A stretch of DNA of 25,708 nt from Saccoglossus kowalevskii (GCF_000003605.2 NW_003126887.1:236216-261923), one strand, 5' to 3'. Counted from the stretch's first letter, positions 1-12,416 are shown. The notes: generated from the letters alone by a model not told the origin. A program made the numbers and translations.

Positions 1-575
1 GGTGCCTATTATTTGTTTAGCAAGAATGCACATGGTGTAAGGCTTTAATATAGAGTGACCCATCATCACCCCGGGCTTAATATAAGCATATTAAAGGAAA
101 TTGTATGACTAGTTTGTTAATGCTTGTACACCTGTCATCATTATATGTTTGTGTCTCCCAGCAATTGGCATTCCTTTCTTTTGTTCAAGATCTGCATAGA
201 GGTTGTTATATATATATTTGACTTCCTCCCCATTAGCTTGTCTTTCTGCACTGGAAAACATTTGTGGCAAAGAACAAAATGTTCTAGAGTTGTCATTAGT
301 ATTAGTGTATATTTTTCATATTCCAAGTCTGTAGGACCTTCCCGTAACTTACAATTACCAATGTGCCACCTTGTTGTTTGTTTGTCAATTCTCTAACGTA
401 CAATTAGGAAGCAAGGTTATTTGACAGCTTTGCATTCTGTGTCATGCCATTTGAAGCTAGCTCAGTCAATTGATAGCTTTGCATTTTGTGTCATGCCATT
501 TGAAGCAAGCTCTGTTGATAGCTTTTCGTTCTGTGTCATGGTATTTGAAGCAAGGTTATTTGACAGACTTGCATG
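1..575 (+). repeat. Segmental duplication, copy A
   Basis: Two blocks here recur further right in the same order and orientation. Block 1 (1-97) matches 3399-3494 with only small differences, such as a different T-run and catcatcacc against caccaccacc. Block 2 (about 349-575) matches about 3857-4125 and includes the flank caattctctaacgtac followed by the first 45-bp repeat units. The stretch between the blocks (98-348) does not match its counterpart (3495-3856), so the middle has been replaced or has diverged by insertion or deletion. No gene is recognised here. Confidence 0.85.
408..575 (+). repeat. Short 45-bp minisatellite stub (about 3.5 units)
   Basis: About three and a half units of the window's 45-bp repeat follow a flank shared with the main array. 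The units carry the family signature (ttgacagctttgcattctg, gtcatgccatttgaag) and include the long variant with agctcagtcaattg. Repeat similarity stops abruptly near 575 after gacttgcatg. Relative to copy B this stub lacks the aatgctaatcgac unit but otherwise follows the same unit order, so it is homologous to the left edge of the big array, not an independent origin. Confidence 0.9.
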
Positions 576-3398
576 TAAATTTAGTAGTAGTTGATGCTGA
601 TTATTGGACTGAAAATGTACTCCATTCAGTCTTGATGAGGGGGCCATCCTTTATTCTATGTTGTGCCATATTACCTTAAAACCTGCAAATATAAGTGTGC
701 ATGGTATCATGGGAAGAAACGGTGTGCATTGCCGTGTGATAACTGTCATATAGGTGATTGGCAGGTCATACTTGTTAACCACATTGGAAAGACAACTTGA
801 ATCTACCAGGTGTGCTTGAGATTTACATAAAAAGTGTGTTTCTAACTTTGAAAAAAACAATTGGAATCTACAAGGTGTGCTGCTATTTGAATAACAAAAG
901 ATGTTTATGATCTACTGACTTATCTACGTAAGACAGATGCTAGCAAGATCACATTCTGATTGGCTCATGTGGAAACCCAGGTGGTGTCCCTGAATCTTGG
1001 ACATTAAGGCTACACTGAGGACAGTTCGTGTCCATCATTTTTACTATGTACCCTGTGTGTGTTCTGCAATAATGTTAGACAAGTGATACAGGCATCAAAC
1101 ATCATTCTGTGAAACTTGTATGAACTGCTCTGCAATATGCTGCTTTCAGCGGTGCTCTCCAGAATAACATCGTTCCTCTGCAAACAATACTCCTGTATTT
1201 CTTCGGCATTGCTAAGCAATCCCTTATTTTAGTGAATTTGTTCATTGTATATATTAGTGCTTTGTTTCTGTAATTATTTTGAGAGATATTAAAGCCCGGA
1301 GCTTTAACTTGATATTTTGGTGTATGTGTATTTCATTTCCAGAACTATTGTCTTGTCTATCCCATTCTAGAACTGAAAGAACCCCCTGTCCAGTGTGAGT
1401 TCTGTAGGTACTCCTCCAATGGCGGTGCCCCTCTAAGATAAAGCTCAAACCCTTTGGTCAGCAAGATTTGCCCCTCAAAATGCAGTAAATAGCGTTTCAG
1501 AGAGTTTAGATTACAAAAGTGGAGGAGCATGCCCTGGACCCCCTAGTAAGGTTGCGCCTTCGGCGCGATGTATGATAAGCAGATCTCACTCTTCTGTGCA
1601 AAATCTCGTGCCGCCGCTTGTGCCCTCTCAAAAGCAATAGCTTACACAGTGACAAACAATTTTCATGAATACAAATAACGTACTCTGTACGAGACTATGG
1701 GACGGGTGTTGAACGATACATACAGCGGCCATTTATAAAATCTTATCCAGGTTCCGTGTATTGTGTTTACTCATGTATTATATAGAGTGACACGTCGGGG
1801 TTATTGCTTGAATAGTGTAAAGTTCCACCACATCGCACAGGAATGGTAATTGTCTGGGTGACATTGATGCTCGTTCGAGCAAACCAGTGTAGATGGTAGT
1901 CCATTATCCTGGTTTTGCTGACTTTTCCCTTTATCAAAGGAAATGATAATGTTCAATATTTGAGTCTGTTTTCTCACAATTAAAAGCCATTTTTTCAGAA
2001 GATGCTGATTATTTCCTATTTACAGTATGGGGTTAGTTGAAATCATAGCTGATAGAAATTATGCTATATTTGACTATGACTTGAATTGAACAAGGCACAC
2101 TATCAGCCAGTTTTAATGATTCTGTCTTGTATTATTGAGATACATACATAATTATCAGCGTTGATTCACACTACCATGTATTTGTTCAAGCAGATAATGT
2201 ATTCAAGTCTTTCGTAATTTATGGTAAACAAAGATCGATTCCATTGTCCTGTACAATGAATTATTGTTCGCAAATAGTTTGGCTGCAATGACCACTTGGT
2301 CTGGTAGATTGTCGATTCACTCTATGTGACTGGACACCGCTGTTCGTTTTGAGGCACATTCAACTTCTGTTAGAAGATCTATTAATTATGGGTAAGTTTA
2401 ATTTAAAATGCATGCGCGCAGAATTTAACCTCTTCCGTCAACTGTTTTTGTCAACGTGTTGTGCAAGGCATGTTGACAGGGCACATTTCAGTATACATAT
2501 ATCAAGATGCATGGGTAGGCTTGATGATTATGCTGCATTCACGGACTTGCGTAAAACATGACCGTGTGTAAAGTCGTAGGAATTTCAATTGGTATCAAGA
2601 GTCCAAGTTGCGTTTCAAACTTATATTCCACAATTAAGATTGCATTGAATCATATATATACAAGTTATTTATTTTTTGTTAAATGAAAATCATTGTACTT
2701 TCCTTCTCAACAACTAAATCCTATCTAACTATCATATTTGTTACTTAATATCCCAAGGGGTCGCTCTATATGCCGTTACTACCCATGTTTCTGTGCTTCA
2801 GAAATGGGTAATTGGGTATTTAAAACCCTTTCAAAGTGGGTGGCAGTATATTTTTAGTGCTTTTTTTCACTTAATTGTGTCGTCAATAAGGGCCAGAGTT
2901 TATAAATGTAATGGTCTTCCCACATTTGAGGGGTTAATTTGAAATCTTTGTACAAGCATAACTACCCCTAAAGTTCCTGAGTGAGAAGGGCGGGTCTTTC
3001 AACTCCTGCATTCTTATGTTTAGTTTTCTGGGTTTTCTGCCCTGTATTCATGCCAAAGTCACTCGGTGCTAAACATAAATTGCGTACTGGTATCTGATGG
3101 AATAAGAATCCTGGCAAAGTTGTGTGCACAGTGTATCATCAAGTTTTTATCTTTCTTCATCGAACAACAAATGACACCAACCAAAGAGTTGTATACACAG
3201 CAAACACAAGTAGATTGTTTGAGTTGACCACACTCCACTTGAGTGCAAAAAAACGACAGAGAATGCTTGCAATATGGGTAGAATGTAGGATATATGTCTG
3301 AAATAGGGGGTGTTTTTTATATGTCTGCTCCAGGGTGTACTGAATTTACATTGCATCTGCAATAGGGGGTATAGTTTTCCAATGTGCTGCCAGCTCTA
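576..3398. other. Non-coding spacer between the duplicated segments; no gene seen
   Basis: Only short open frames without recognisable similarity or codon bias occur here. Landmarks: a GC-rich patch near 1525-1575 (gcatgccctggacccc, then a gcgccttcggcgc hairpin) that resembles dispersed repeats of invertebrate genomes but is not assignable. The motif tatagagtgac occurs at about 1781, and a degenerate reverse form (tcgctctata) at about 2761-2770. The same motif lies in the duplicated flank at about 50 and 3445, hinting at fragments of one repeat family. Confidence 0.5.
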
Positions 3399-4125
3399 GG
3401 TGCCTATTATTTTTTGGCAAGAATGCACATGGTGTAAGGCTTTAATATAGAGTGACCCACCACCACCCCGGGCTTAATATAAGCATATTAAAGGGACGGT
3501 AGTCGTCTCACCACGCATACGTGAGATATATGAGCCTCATATAAACAAAGATGGCGACTTTGGCTATTGCGCAGAAAAACGAGTACAAACTGAGACGTTA
3601 TCAAGCTTAAATATATATTAATTAAGTCGGTAATTAGTGCAAGGTTAAACCTCATACTTGATTACATTAGAAAAGCGTATTGGATTGTGGAAAACATCAA
3701 CATAAATGTCGCACATGAGGAGCACAACGACCACAACCATTTAAAATTTTCATTATGTCCATATGTGGTTTGCAGTTCTTTATCTTGTGGATGTTGTAAG
3801 ACAGGTTGCGAATAATCCAGTAACATATGTGCTTTCATTCAAATAATTCCCTTATGTTACAATTACCAATGTGCCACCTTGTTGTTTGTCAATTCTCTAA
3901 CGTACAATTAGGAAGCAAGGTTATTTGACAGCTTTGCATTCTGTGTCATGCCATTTGAAGCAATGCTAATCGACAGCTTTGCATTCGGTGTCATGCCATT
4001 GAAGCTAGCTCAGTCAATTGATAGCTTTGCATTTTGTGTCATGCCATTTGAAGCAAGCTCATTTGATAGCTTTTCGTTCTGTGTCATGGCATTTGAAGCA
4101 AGGTTATTTGACAGCTTTGCATTCA
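3399..4125 (+). repeat. Segmental duplication, copy B (leads into the giant array)
   Basis: 3399-3494 matches 1-97, and 3857 onward matches 349 onward, including caattctctaacgtac and the first repeat units. The intervening 3495-3856 is unrelated to 98-348. It starts ttaaagggacgg, and I found no clear terminal inverted repeat for it. Copy B carries one extra 45-bp unit (aatgctaatcgac) compared with copy A, and then continues into about 190 units where copy A stops after about 3.5. Confidence 0.85.
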
Positions 4126-6890
4126 ATGACATGCCATTTGAAACAAGCTCATTTGACATCTTTACATTCAGTGTTATGCCATTTTAATCAAGGCTATTTG
4201 ACAGCTTTGCATTCTGTGTCATGCCATTTGAAGCAAGCTGATGTGACAGCTTTGCATTCTGCGTCATGCCATTTGAAGCTAGCTCAGTCAATTGAAAGCT
4301 TTCCATTTTGTGTCATTCCATTTGAAGCAAGCTCAATTGATAGCTTTTCGTTCTGTGTCATGACATTTGAAGCAAGATGATTTGGCAGCTTCGCATTTTG
4401 CGTAATGCTATATGAAGCAAGGTTATTTGACAGCTTTGTATTCTGTGTCATGCCATTTGAAGCAAGGTTATTTGACAGCTATGCCTTCTGCGTCATGCCA
4501 TTTGAAATAAGCTTATTTGACAGCTTTGCATTCTGCATCACGCAATTTGAACCAAAGTCATTTAACAGATTTGTATTCTGTGTCATGCCATTTGAAGCAA
4601 GGTTATTTGACAGCTATGCCTTCTGCGTCATGCCATTTGAAATAAGCTTATTTGACAGCTTTGCATTCTGCGTCATGCCATTTGAAGCAAGCTCATTTGA
4701 CAGCTTTGCATTCTGCATCACGCAATTTGAACCAAAGTCATTTAACAGCTTTGCATTCAATGACATGCCATTTGAAACAAGCTCATTTGATAGCTTTTCG
4801 TTCTGTGTCATGGCATTTGAAGCAAGATTATTTGACAGCTTCGCATTTTGCGTAATGTTATATGAAGCAAGGTTATTTGACAGCTTTGCATGCTGTGTCA
4901 TGTCATATGAAGCAAGGTCGTTTGACAGCTTTGCATTCTCTGTCATACTATTTGAACAAAGCTGATTTGAAAGATTTGCATTTTGTGTTATGCCATTTTA
5001 AGCAAGCTGATTTGACAGCTTTGCATTCTGCATCATATCATTTGAAACAAGCTCATTTTACATCTTTGCATTCTGTGTCATGCCATTTGAAGCAAGCTGA
5101 TTTGACAGCTTTGCATTCTGTATCATATCATTTGAAACAAGCTCATATGACATATTTGCATTCCGTGTTATGCCATTTGAAGCAGGCTCATTTGACAGCT
5201 TTGCATTCTGTGTCATGCCATTTGAAGCAATGTTAATCGACAGCTTTGCATTCGGTGTCATGCCATTGAAGCTAGCTCAGTCAATTGATAGCTTTGCATT
5301 TTCTGTCATGCCATTTGAAGCAAGCTCATTTGATAGCTTTTCGTTCTGTGTCATGGCATTTGAAGCAAGGTTATTTGACAGCTTTGCATTCTGTGTCATG
5401 CCATTTGAAGCAAGGTTATTTGACAGCTATGCCTTCTGTGTCATGCCATTTGAAATAAGCTTATTTGACAGCTTTGCATTCTGCGTCATGCCATTTGAAG
5501 CAAGCTCATTTGACAGCTTTGCATTCTGCATCACGCAATTTGAACCAAAGTCATTTGACAGCTTTGCATTCAATGACATGCCATTTGAAACAAGCTCATT
5601 TGACATCTTTGCATTCTGTGTCATTCCATTTCAAGCAAGCTCATTTAACAGCTTTACATTTTGCGTAATGTTATATGAAGCAAGGTTATTTTACAGCTTT
5701 GCATTCTGTGTCATGCCATTTGAAGCAAGGTTATTTGACAGATTTGCATGCTGTGTCATGTCATATGAAGCATATGGTTATACCATTTGGAGCAAGGTTA
5801 TTTGACAGCTTTGTATTCTGTGTCATGCCATTTGAAGCAAGGTCGTTTGACAGCTTTGCATTCTGTGTCATACTATTTGAAGCAAGCTGATTTGAAAGAT
5901 TTGCATTTTGTGTTATGCCATTTTAAGCAAGCTGATTTGACAGCTTTGCATTCTGCATCATATCATTTGAAACAAGCTCATTTTACATCTTTGCATTCTG
6001 TGTTATGTCATATGAAGCAAGGTCGTTTGACAGTTTTGCATTCTGTGTCATGCAATTTGAAGCAAGCTGATTTGACAGCTTTGCATACTGTGTCATACTA
6101 TTTGAAGCAAGCTGATTTGACAGCTTTACATTCTGTATCATATCATTTGAAACAAGCTCATTTGACATATTTGCATTCCGTGTCATGCCATTTGAAGCAG
6201 GCTCATTTGACAGCTTTGCATTCTGTGATATGCCATTTGATGCAAGCTGATGTGACAGCTTTGCATTCTGCGTCATGCCATTTGAAGCTAGCTCAGTCAA
6301 TTGACAGCTTTGCATTTTGTGTCATGCCATTTGAAGCAAGCTCATTTGACAGCTTCGCATTTTGCGTAATGTCATATGAAGCAAGGTCGTTTGACAGCTT
6401 TGTATTCTGTGTCATGCTATTTGAAGCAAGCTGATTTGACAGCTTTGCATACTGTGTCATACTATTTGAAGCAAGCTGATTTGACAGCTTTGCATTCTGT
6501 GATATGCCATCTCAAGCAAGCTGATTTGACAGCTTTGCAATCTGCGCCATCTCATTTGAAGCAAGCTCAGCCATTTTACAGCTTTGCATTCTGCGTCATC
6601 TCATTTGAAGCAAGCTCATTTGAAAAATTTGCAATCTGTGTTATGCCATTTGAAGCAAGCTCATTTGACAGCTTTGCATTTTGCGTAATGATATATGAAG
6701 CAAAGTTATTTGACAGCTTTGGATTCTGTGTCATGCCATTTTAATCAAGGTTATTTGGCAGCTTCGGATTCTGTGTCATGCCATTTAAAGCGAGGTTATC
6801 TGACAGCTTTGCATTCTGCATCATCTTATTTGAAGCAAGCTCAGTCATCTGAAGCTTTGCATTCTGCGTCATCTCATTTGAGCAAGCTCA
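3911..6890 (+). repeat. Array zone 1: monomeric subfamily
   Basis: Units here mostly have gtcatgccatttgaag and the junctions ggttatttgac, gctcatttgac or gctgatttgac. Unit blocks recur. The marker aatcgacagctttgcattcgg occurs at about 3969 and 5237. The unit with gacagctatgcc occurs at about 4471, 4606 and 5419, spaced 135 bp (three units) and 813 bp (18 units plus 3 nt from the long variant). The block tcgtttgacagc to tactatttgaa to gatttgcatttt recurs at about 4919 and 5846, and again in zone 2. Confidence 0.85.
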
Positions 6891-9690
6891 TTTGACAGAT
6901 TTGCATTCTGAGTTATGCCATTTGGAGCAAGGTCATTTGAGAGCTTTGCATTCTGCGTTATGCCATGTTAAGCAAGGTCATTTAACAGCTTTGCATTCTG
7001 TGTTATACCATTTGGAGCACGGTCATTTGACAGCATTGCATTATGCGTTATGCCATTTGAAGGAAGGTCATTTGACAGCTTTGCATTCTGCGATATGCCA
7101 TTTTCAGCAAGGTCATTTAACAGCATTGCATTCTGTGTTGTGACATTTGGTGCAAGGTCATTTGACAGCTTTGCATTCTGTGTCGTCACATTTGGAGCAA
7201 GGTCATTTGACAGCTTTGTTTTCTGTGTTATGCCATATAAGGCAAGGTCATTCAACAGCTTTGAATTCTGTGTCATGCCATTTGAAGCAAGGTTATTTGA
7301 CAGCTTTGCATACTGTGTCATGTCATTTGAAGCAAAGTCGTTTGACAGCTTTGCATTCTGTGTCATACTATTTGAAGCAAGCTTATTTGAAAGATTTGCA
7401 TTTTGTGTTATGCCATTTTAAGCAAGCTGATTTGACAGCATTGCATTCTGCGTTATGCCATTTTAAGCAAGGTCATTTAACAGCTTTGCATTCTGTGTTA
7501 TACCATTTGGAGCAAGGTCATTTAACAGCATTGCATTCTGTGTTGTGACATTTGGAGCAAGGTCATTTGACAGCATTGCATTCTGCGTTATGCCATTTGA
7601 AGCCAGGTGATTTAACAGCATTGCATTCAGTGTTGTGCAATTTGGAGCAAGGTCATTTGACAGCTTTGCATTCTGTGTTATGCCATTTGAAGCAGGGTCA
7701 TTTAACAGCATTGCATTTTGTGTTATGCCATTTGGAGCAAGGTCATTTGACAGCTTTGCATTCTGCGTAATGCCATTTGGAGCAAGGTCATTTAACAGCT
7801 TTGCATTCATTGTTATGCCTTTTGAAGCAAGGTCATTTGACAGCTTTGCATTCTGCGTTATGCCATTTGAAGCAAGGTCATTTAACAGTTTTGCATTCTG
7901 CGTTATGCCATTTGAAGGAAGGTCATTTGACAGCTTTGCATTCTGCGCTATGCCATTGTAAGCAAGGTCATTTAACAGCATTGCATTCTGTGTTGTGACA
8001 TTTGGAGCAAGGTCATTTGTCAGCTTTGCATTCTGTGTTATGCCATTTAAGGCAAGGTCATTCAACAGCTTTGAATTCTGTGTCATGCCATTTGAAGCAA
8101 GGTCGTTTGACAGCTTTGCATTCTGTGTCATACTATTTGAAGCAGGCTGATTTGAAAGATTTGCATTTTGTGTTATGCCATTTTAAGCAAGCTGATTTGA
8201 CAGCTTTGCATTCTGTGTTATGTCATATGAAGCAAGGTCGTTTGACAGCTTTGCATACTGTGTCATTCTGTTTGAAGCAAGCTGATTTGACAGTTTTGCA
8301 TTCTGCATCATATCATTTGAAACAAGCTCATTTGACGTATTTGAATTCTGTGTTATGCCATTTGAAGCAGGCTCATTTGACAGCTTTGCATTCTGTGATA
8401 TGCCATTTGATGCAAGCTGATGTGACAGCTTTGCATTCTGCGTCATGCCATTTGAAGCTAGCTCAGTCAATTGACAGCTTTGCATTTTGTGTCATGCCAT
8501 TTGAAGCAAGCTCATTTGACAGCTTTTTATTCTATGTCATGCCATTTGAAGCAAGATTATTTGACAGCTTCGCATTTTGCGTAATGTCATACGAAGCAAG
8601 GTTATTTGACAGCTTTGCATGCTGTGTCATGTCATATGAAGCAAGCTCATTTGAAGCAGGCTCATTTGACAGCTTTGCAATCTGTGTTATGCCATTTGAA
8701 GCAAGCTCATTTGACAGCCTTGCATTTTGCGTAATGCCATTTGAAGCAAGGTCTTTTGACAGCTTTGCATTCTGCGTTATGCCATTTGAAGCAAGGTCAT
8801 TTAACAGCATTGCATTCTGTGTTGTGACATTTGGAGCAAGATCATTTGACAGCTTTGCATTCTGTGTTATGCCATTTGGAGCAAGGTCATTTAAAAGCTT
8901 TGCATTCTGTGTTATACCACTTGGAGCAAGGTCATTTAACAGCATTGCATTCTGTGTTATGCCATTTGGAGCAAGGTCATTTGACAGCTTTGCATTTTGT
9001 GTTATGCCATTTGAAGCAAAGTCATTTAACAGCATTGCATTCTGTGTTATGCCATTTGGAGCAAGGTCATTTGACAGCTTTGCATTCTGCGTTATGCCAT
9101 TTTAAGCAAGCTCATTTGACAGCTTTGCATACTGTGTCATACTATTTGAAGCAAGCTGATTTGACAGCTTTGCATTCTGTGTCATGCCATTTGAAGCAAG
9201 GTTATTTGACAGCTTTGCATTTTGCGTAATGTCATATGAAGCAACGTTATTTGACAGCTTTGTATTCTGTGTTATGCCATTTGAAGCAAGGTCGTTTGAC
9301 AGCTTTTCATTCTGTGTCATGCCATTTGAAGCAAGCTCATTTGACAGCTTTGCATACTGAGTCATACTATTTGAAGCAAGCTGATTTGGCAGCTTTGCAT
9401 TCTGTGTCATGCCATTTGAAGCAAGCTCATTTGAAGCAGGCTCATTTGACAGCTTTGCAATCTGTGTTATGCCATTTGAAGCAAGCTTATTTGACAGATT
9501 TGCATTTTGCGTAATGCCATTTAAAGCAAGGTCTTTTGACAGCTTTGCATTCTGCGTTATGCCATTTGAAGCAAGGTCATTTAACAGCATTGCATTCTGT
9601 GTTGTGACATTTGGAGCAAGGTCATTTGACAGCTTTGCATTCTGCGTTATGCCATTTTAAGCAAGGTCATTTAACAGCTTTGTATTCTGT

Positions 9691-10320
9691 GTTATGCCAT
9701 TTGAAGCCAGGTGATTTAACAGCATTGTATTCAGTGTTGTGCCATTTGGAGCAAGGTCATTTGACTGCTTTGCATTCTGTGTTATGCCATTTGAAGCAAG
9801 GTCATTTAACAGCATTGCATTCTGTGTTATGCCATTTGGTGCAAGGTCATTTGACAGCTTTGCATTCTGCGTAATGCCATTTGGAGCGAGGTCATTTAAC
9901 AGCTTTGCATTCATTGTTATGCCATTTGAAGCAAGGTCATTTAACAGCTTTGCATTCTGTGTTATACCATTTGGAGCAAGGTCATTTAACAGCATTGCAT
10001 TCTGTGTTGTGACATTTGGAGCAAGGTCATTTGACAGCATTGCATTCTGCGTTATGCCATTTGAAGCCAGGTGATTTAACAGCATTGTATTCAGTGTTGT
10101 GCCATTTGGAGCAAGGTCATTTGACTGCTTTGCATTCTGTGTTATGCCATTTGAAGCAAGGTCATTTAACAGCATTGCATTCTGTGTTATGCCATTTGGA
10201 GCAAGGTCATTTGACAGCTTTGCATTCTGCGTAATGCCATTTGGAGCAAGGTCATTTAACAGCTTTGCATTCATTGTTATGCCATTTGAAGCAAGGTCAT
10301 TTAACAGTTTTGCATTCTGC
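9691..10320 (+). repeat. Recent 360-bp (8-unit) duplication inside the array
   Basis: 9691-9960 and 10051-10320 line up at an exact 360-bp offset with only about four differences in 270 bp, far closer than ordinary neighbouring units. Both start with the diagnostic gaagccaggtgatttaac unit and contain the tcattgttatg unit. An older relative of the block lies at about 7591-7830. Confidence 0.88.
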
Positions 10321-10875
10321 GTTATGCCATTTGAAGGAAGGTCATTTGACAGCTTTGCATTCTGTGATATGCCATTTTAAGCAAGGTCATTTAACAGCAT
10401 TGCATTCTGGGTTGTGACATTTGTAGCAAGGTCATTTGACAGCTTTGTTTTCTGTGTTATGCCATTTAAGGCAAGGTCATTCAACAGCTTTGAATTCTGT
10501 GTTATGCCATTTACAGCAAGGTCATTTAACAGCTTTGAATTCCGTGTTATGCCATATGGAGCAAGGTCATTTGACAGCTTTGCATTCTGCGTTATGCCAT
10601 TTGAAGCATAGTCCTTTAACAGCTTTGCACTGTGTGTTATGCCATTTGAAGCAAAGTCATTTGACAGGTTTGCATTCTGCGCTATGCCATTTGAAGCATA
10701 GTCCTTTAACAGCTTTGCACTGTGTGTTATGCCATTTGAAGCAAGGTCATTTAACAGCTTTGCATTCTGTGTTATGCCATTTACAGCAAGGACATTTAAC
10801 AGCTTTGAATTCCGTGTTATGCCATATGGAGCAAGGTCATTTGACAGCTTTGCATTCTGCGTTATGCCATTTGAA

Positions 10876-11616
10876 GCAAAGTCATTTAACAGGTATGCAT
10901 TCTGTGTTATACCATTTGGAGCAGGGTCATTTAACAGAATTGCATTCAGTGTTGTGTTATTTGGAGCAAGGTCATTTGACAGCTTTGCATTCTGTGTTAT
11001 GCCATTTGGAGCAAGGTCATTTAACAGCTTTGCATTCTGCGTTATGCCATTTGAAGCAAGGTCATTTAACAGCTTTGCATTCAGTGTTGTGTCATTTGGA
11101 GCAAGGTCATTTGACAGCTTTGCATTCTGTGTTATGTCATTTGGAGCAAGGTCATTTAACAGCTTTGCATTCTGCGTTATGCCATTTTAAGCAAAGTCAT
11201 TTAACAGGTATGCATTCTGTGTTATACCATTTGGAGCAAGGTCATTTAACAGAATTGCATTCAGTGTTGTGTCATTTGGAGCAAGGTCATTTGACAGCTT
11301 TGCATTCTGTGTTATACCATTTGGAGCAAGGTCATTTAACAGAATTGCATTCAGTGTTGTGTCATTTGGAGCAAGGTCATTTGACAGCTTTGCATTCTGT
11401 GTTATGCCATTTGGAGTAAGGTCATTTTACAGCTTTGCATTCTGCGTTATGCCATTTTAAGCAAAGTCATTTAACAGGTATGCATTCTGTGTTATACCAT
11501 TTGGAGCAAGGTCATTTAACAGAATTGCATTCAGTGTTGTGTCATTTGGAGCAAGGTCATTTGACAGCTTTGCATTCTGTGTTATGCCATTTGGAGCAAG
11601 GTCATTTGACAGCATT
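10876..11616 (+). repeat. Higher-order repeat marked by gcaaagtcatttaacagg
   Basis: The marker unit starts at 10876, 11191 and 11461, spaced 315 bp (7 units) and 270 bp (6 units). About 120 bp from 11191 and from 11461 are identical. Between them is the exact 90-bp tandem duplication at 11221-11400. The pattern fits stepwise unequal exchange or slippage in multiples of 45 bp. Confidence 0.85.
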
Positions 11617-12416
11617 GCATTCTGCGTTATGCCATTTGAAGGAAGGTCATTTGACAGCTTTGCATTCTGCGATATGCCATTTTCAGCAAGGTCATTTAAC
11701 AGCATTGCATTCTGTGTTGTGACATTTGAAGCAAGGTCATTTGACAGCTTTGCATTCTGCGATATGCCATTTTAAGCAAGGTCATTTAACAGTTTTGCAT
11801 TCTGCGTTATGCCATTTGAAGCAAGGTCATTTAACAGTTTTGCATTCTACGTTATGCCATTTGAAGCAAGGTCATTTGACAGCTTTGCATTCTGCGATAT
11901 GCCATTTTAAGCAAGGTCATTTAACAGCATTGCTTTCTGTGTTGTGACATTTGGAGCAAGGTCATTTGAGAGCTTTGCATTCTGTGTCGTCGCATTTGGA
12001 GCAAGGTCATTTGACAGCTTTGTTTTCGTGTTATGCCATTTAAGGCAAGGTCATTCAACAGCTTTGAATTCTGTGTTATGCCATTTGAAGCAATGTCATT
12101 TAAAAGCTTTGCATTCTGTGTTATGCCATTTGGAGCAAGGTCATTTAACAGTTTTGCATTCTGCGTTATGCCATTTGAAGCAATGTCATTTAAAAGCTTT
12201 GCATTCTGTGTTATGCCATTTGGAGCAGAGTCATTTGACAGTATTGCATTCTGTGTTATGTCATTTGAAGCAAGGTGATTTAATAGCATTGCATTGTATG
12301 TTGTGCCATTTGGAGCAAGGTCATTTGACAGCTTTGCATTATGCGTTATGCCATTTGAAATAAGATCATTTAACAGCATTGCATTCTGCGTTATGCCATT
12401 TCGAGCAGGGTCATTT

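Larger units (their letters stand above)
6890..12416 (+). repeat. Array zone 2: dimeric subfamily (90-bp higher-order repeat)
   Basis: Units mostly carry gttatgccattt and ggtcattt junctions. Neighbouring units often alternate between catttgacagc and catttaacagc, giving a 90-bp dimer. The clearest case is 11221-11310, repeated base for base at 11311-11400. The gcatagtcctttaac unit repeats 90 bp apart at 10606 and 10696. Zone-1-type blocks interrupt this zone at about 7275-7440, 8085-8720 and 9105-9510, showing block exchange within the array. Confidence 0.85.

Noticed and set aside
1-3494. Direct repeats 1-97 and 3399-3494 as LTRs of a retrotransposon
   Set aside because: The similarity resumes further on into the minisatellite flank (block 2), there is no pol or gag frame between the copies, and no TG...CA ends were seen. 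Segmental duplication fits better.
7463-8131. 222-codon minus-strand frame, and 205 codons at 9657-10274
   Set aside because: The reverse-strand counterpart of the same artefact, made of 15-residue repeats of the minisatellite.
8002-9105. 367-codon open frame in the array, and similar long frames at 10436-11419, 5170-5805 and 5787-6434
   Set aside because: Pure 45-bp repeat. The period is 15 codons and the consensus has no stop in two forward frames, so long frames arise automatically. There is no start context, no domain and no splice structure.
3911-9530. ATTTGCAT octamer (POU-type) sites within some repeat units
   Set aside because: They arise by one substitution from the unit's ctttgcat and are scattered irregularly; no sign of a functional array.
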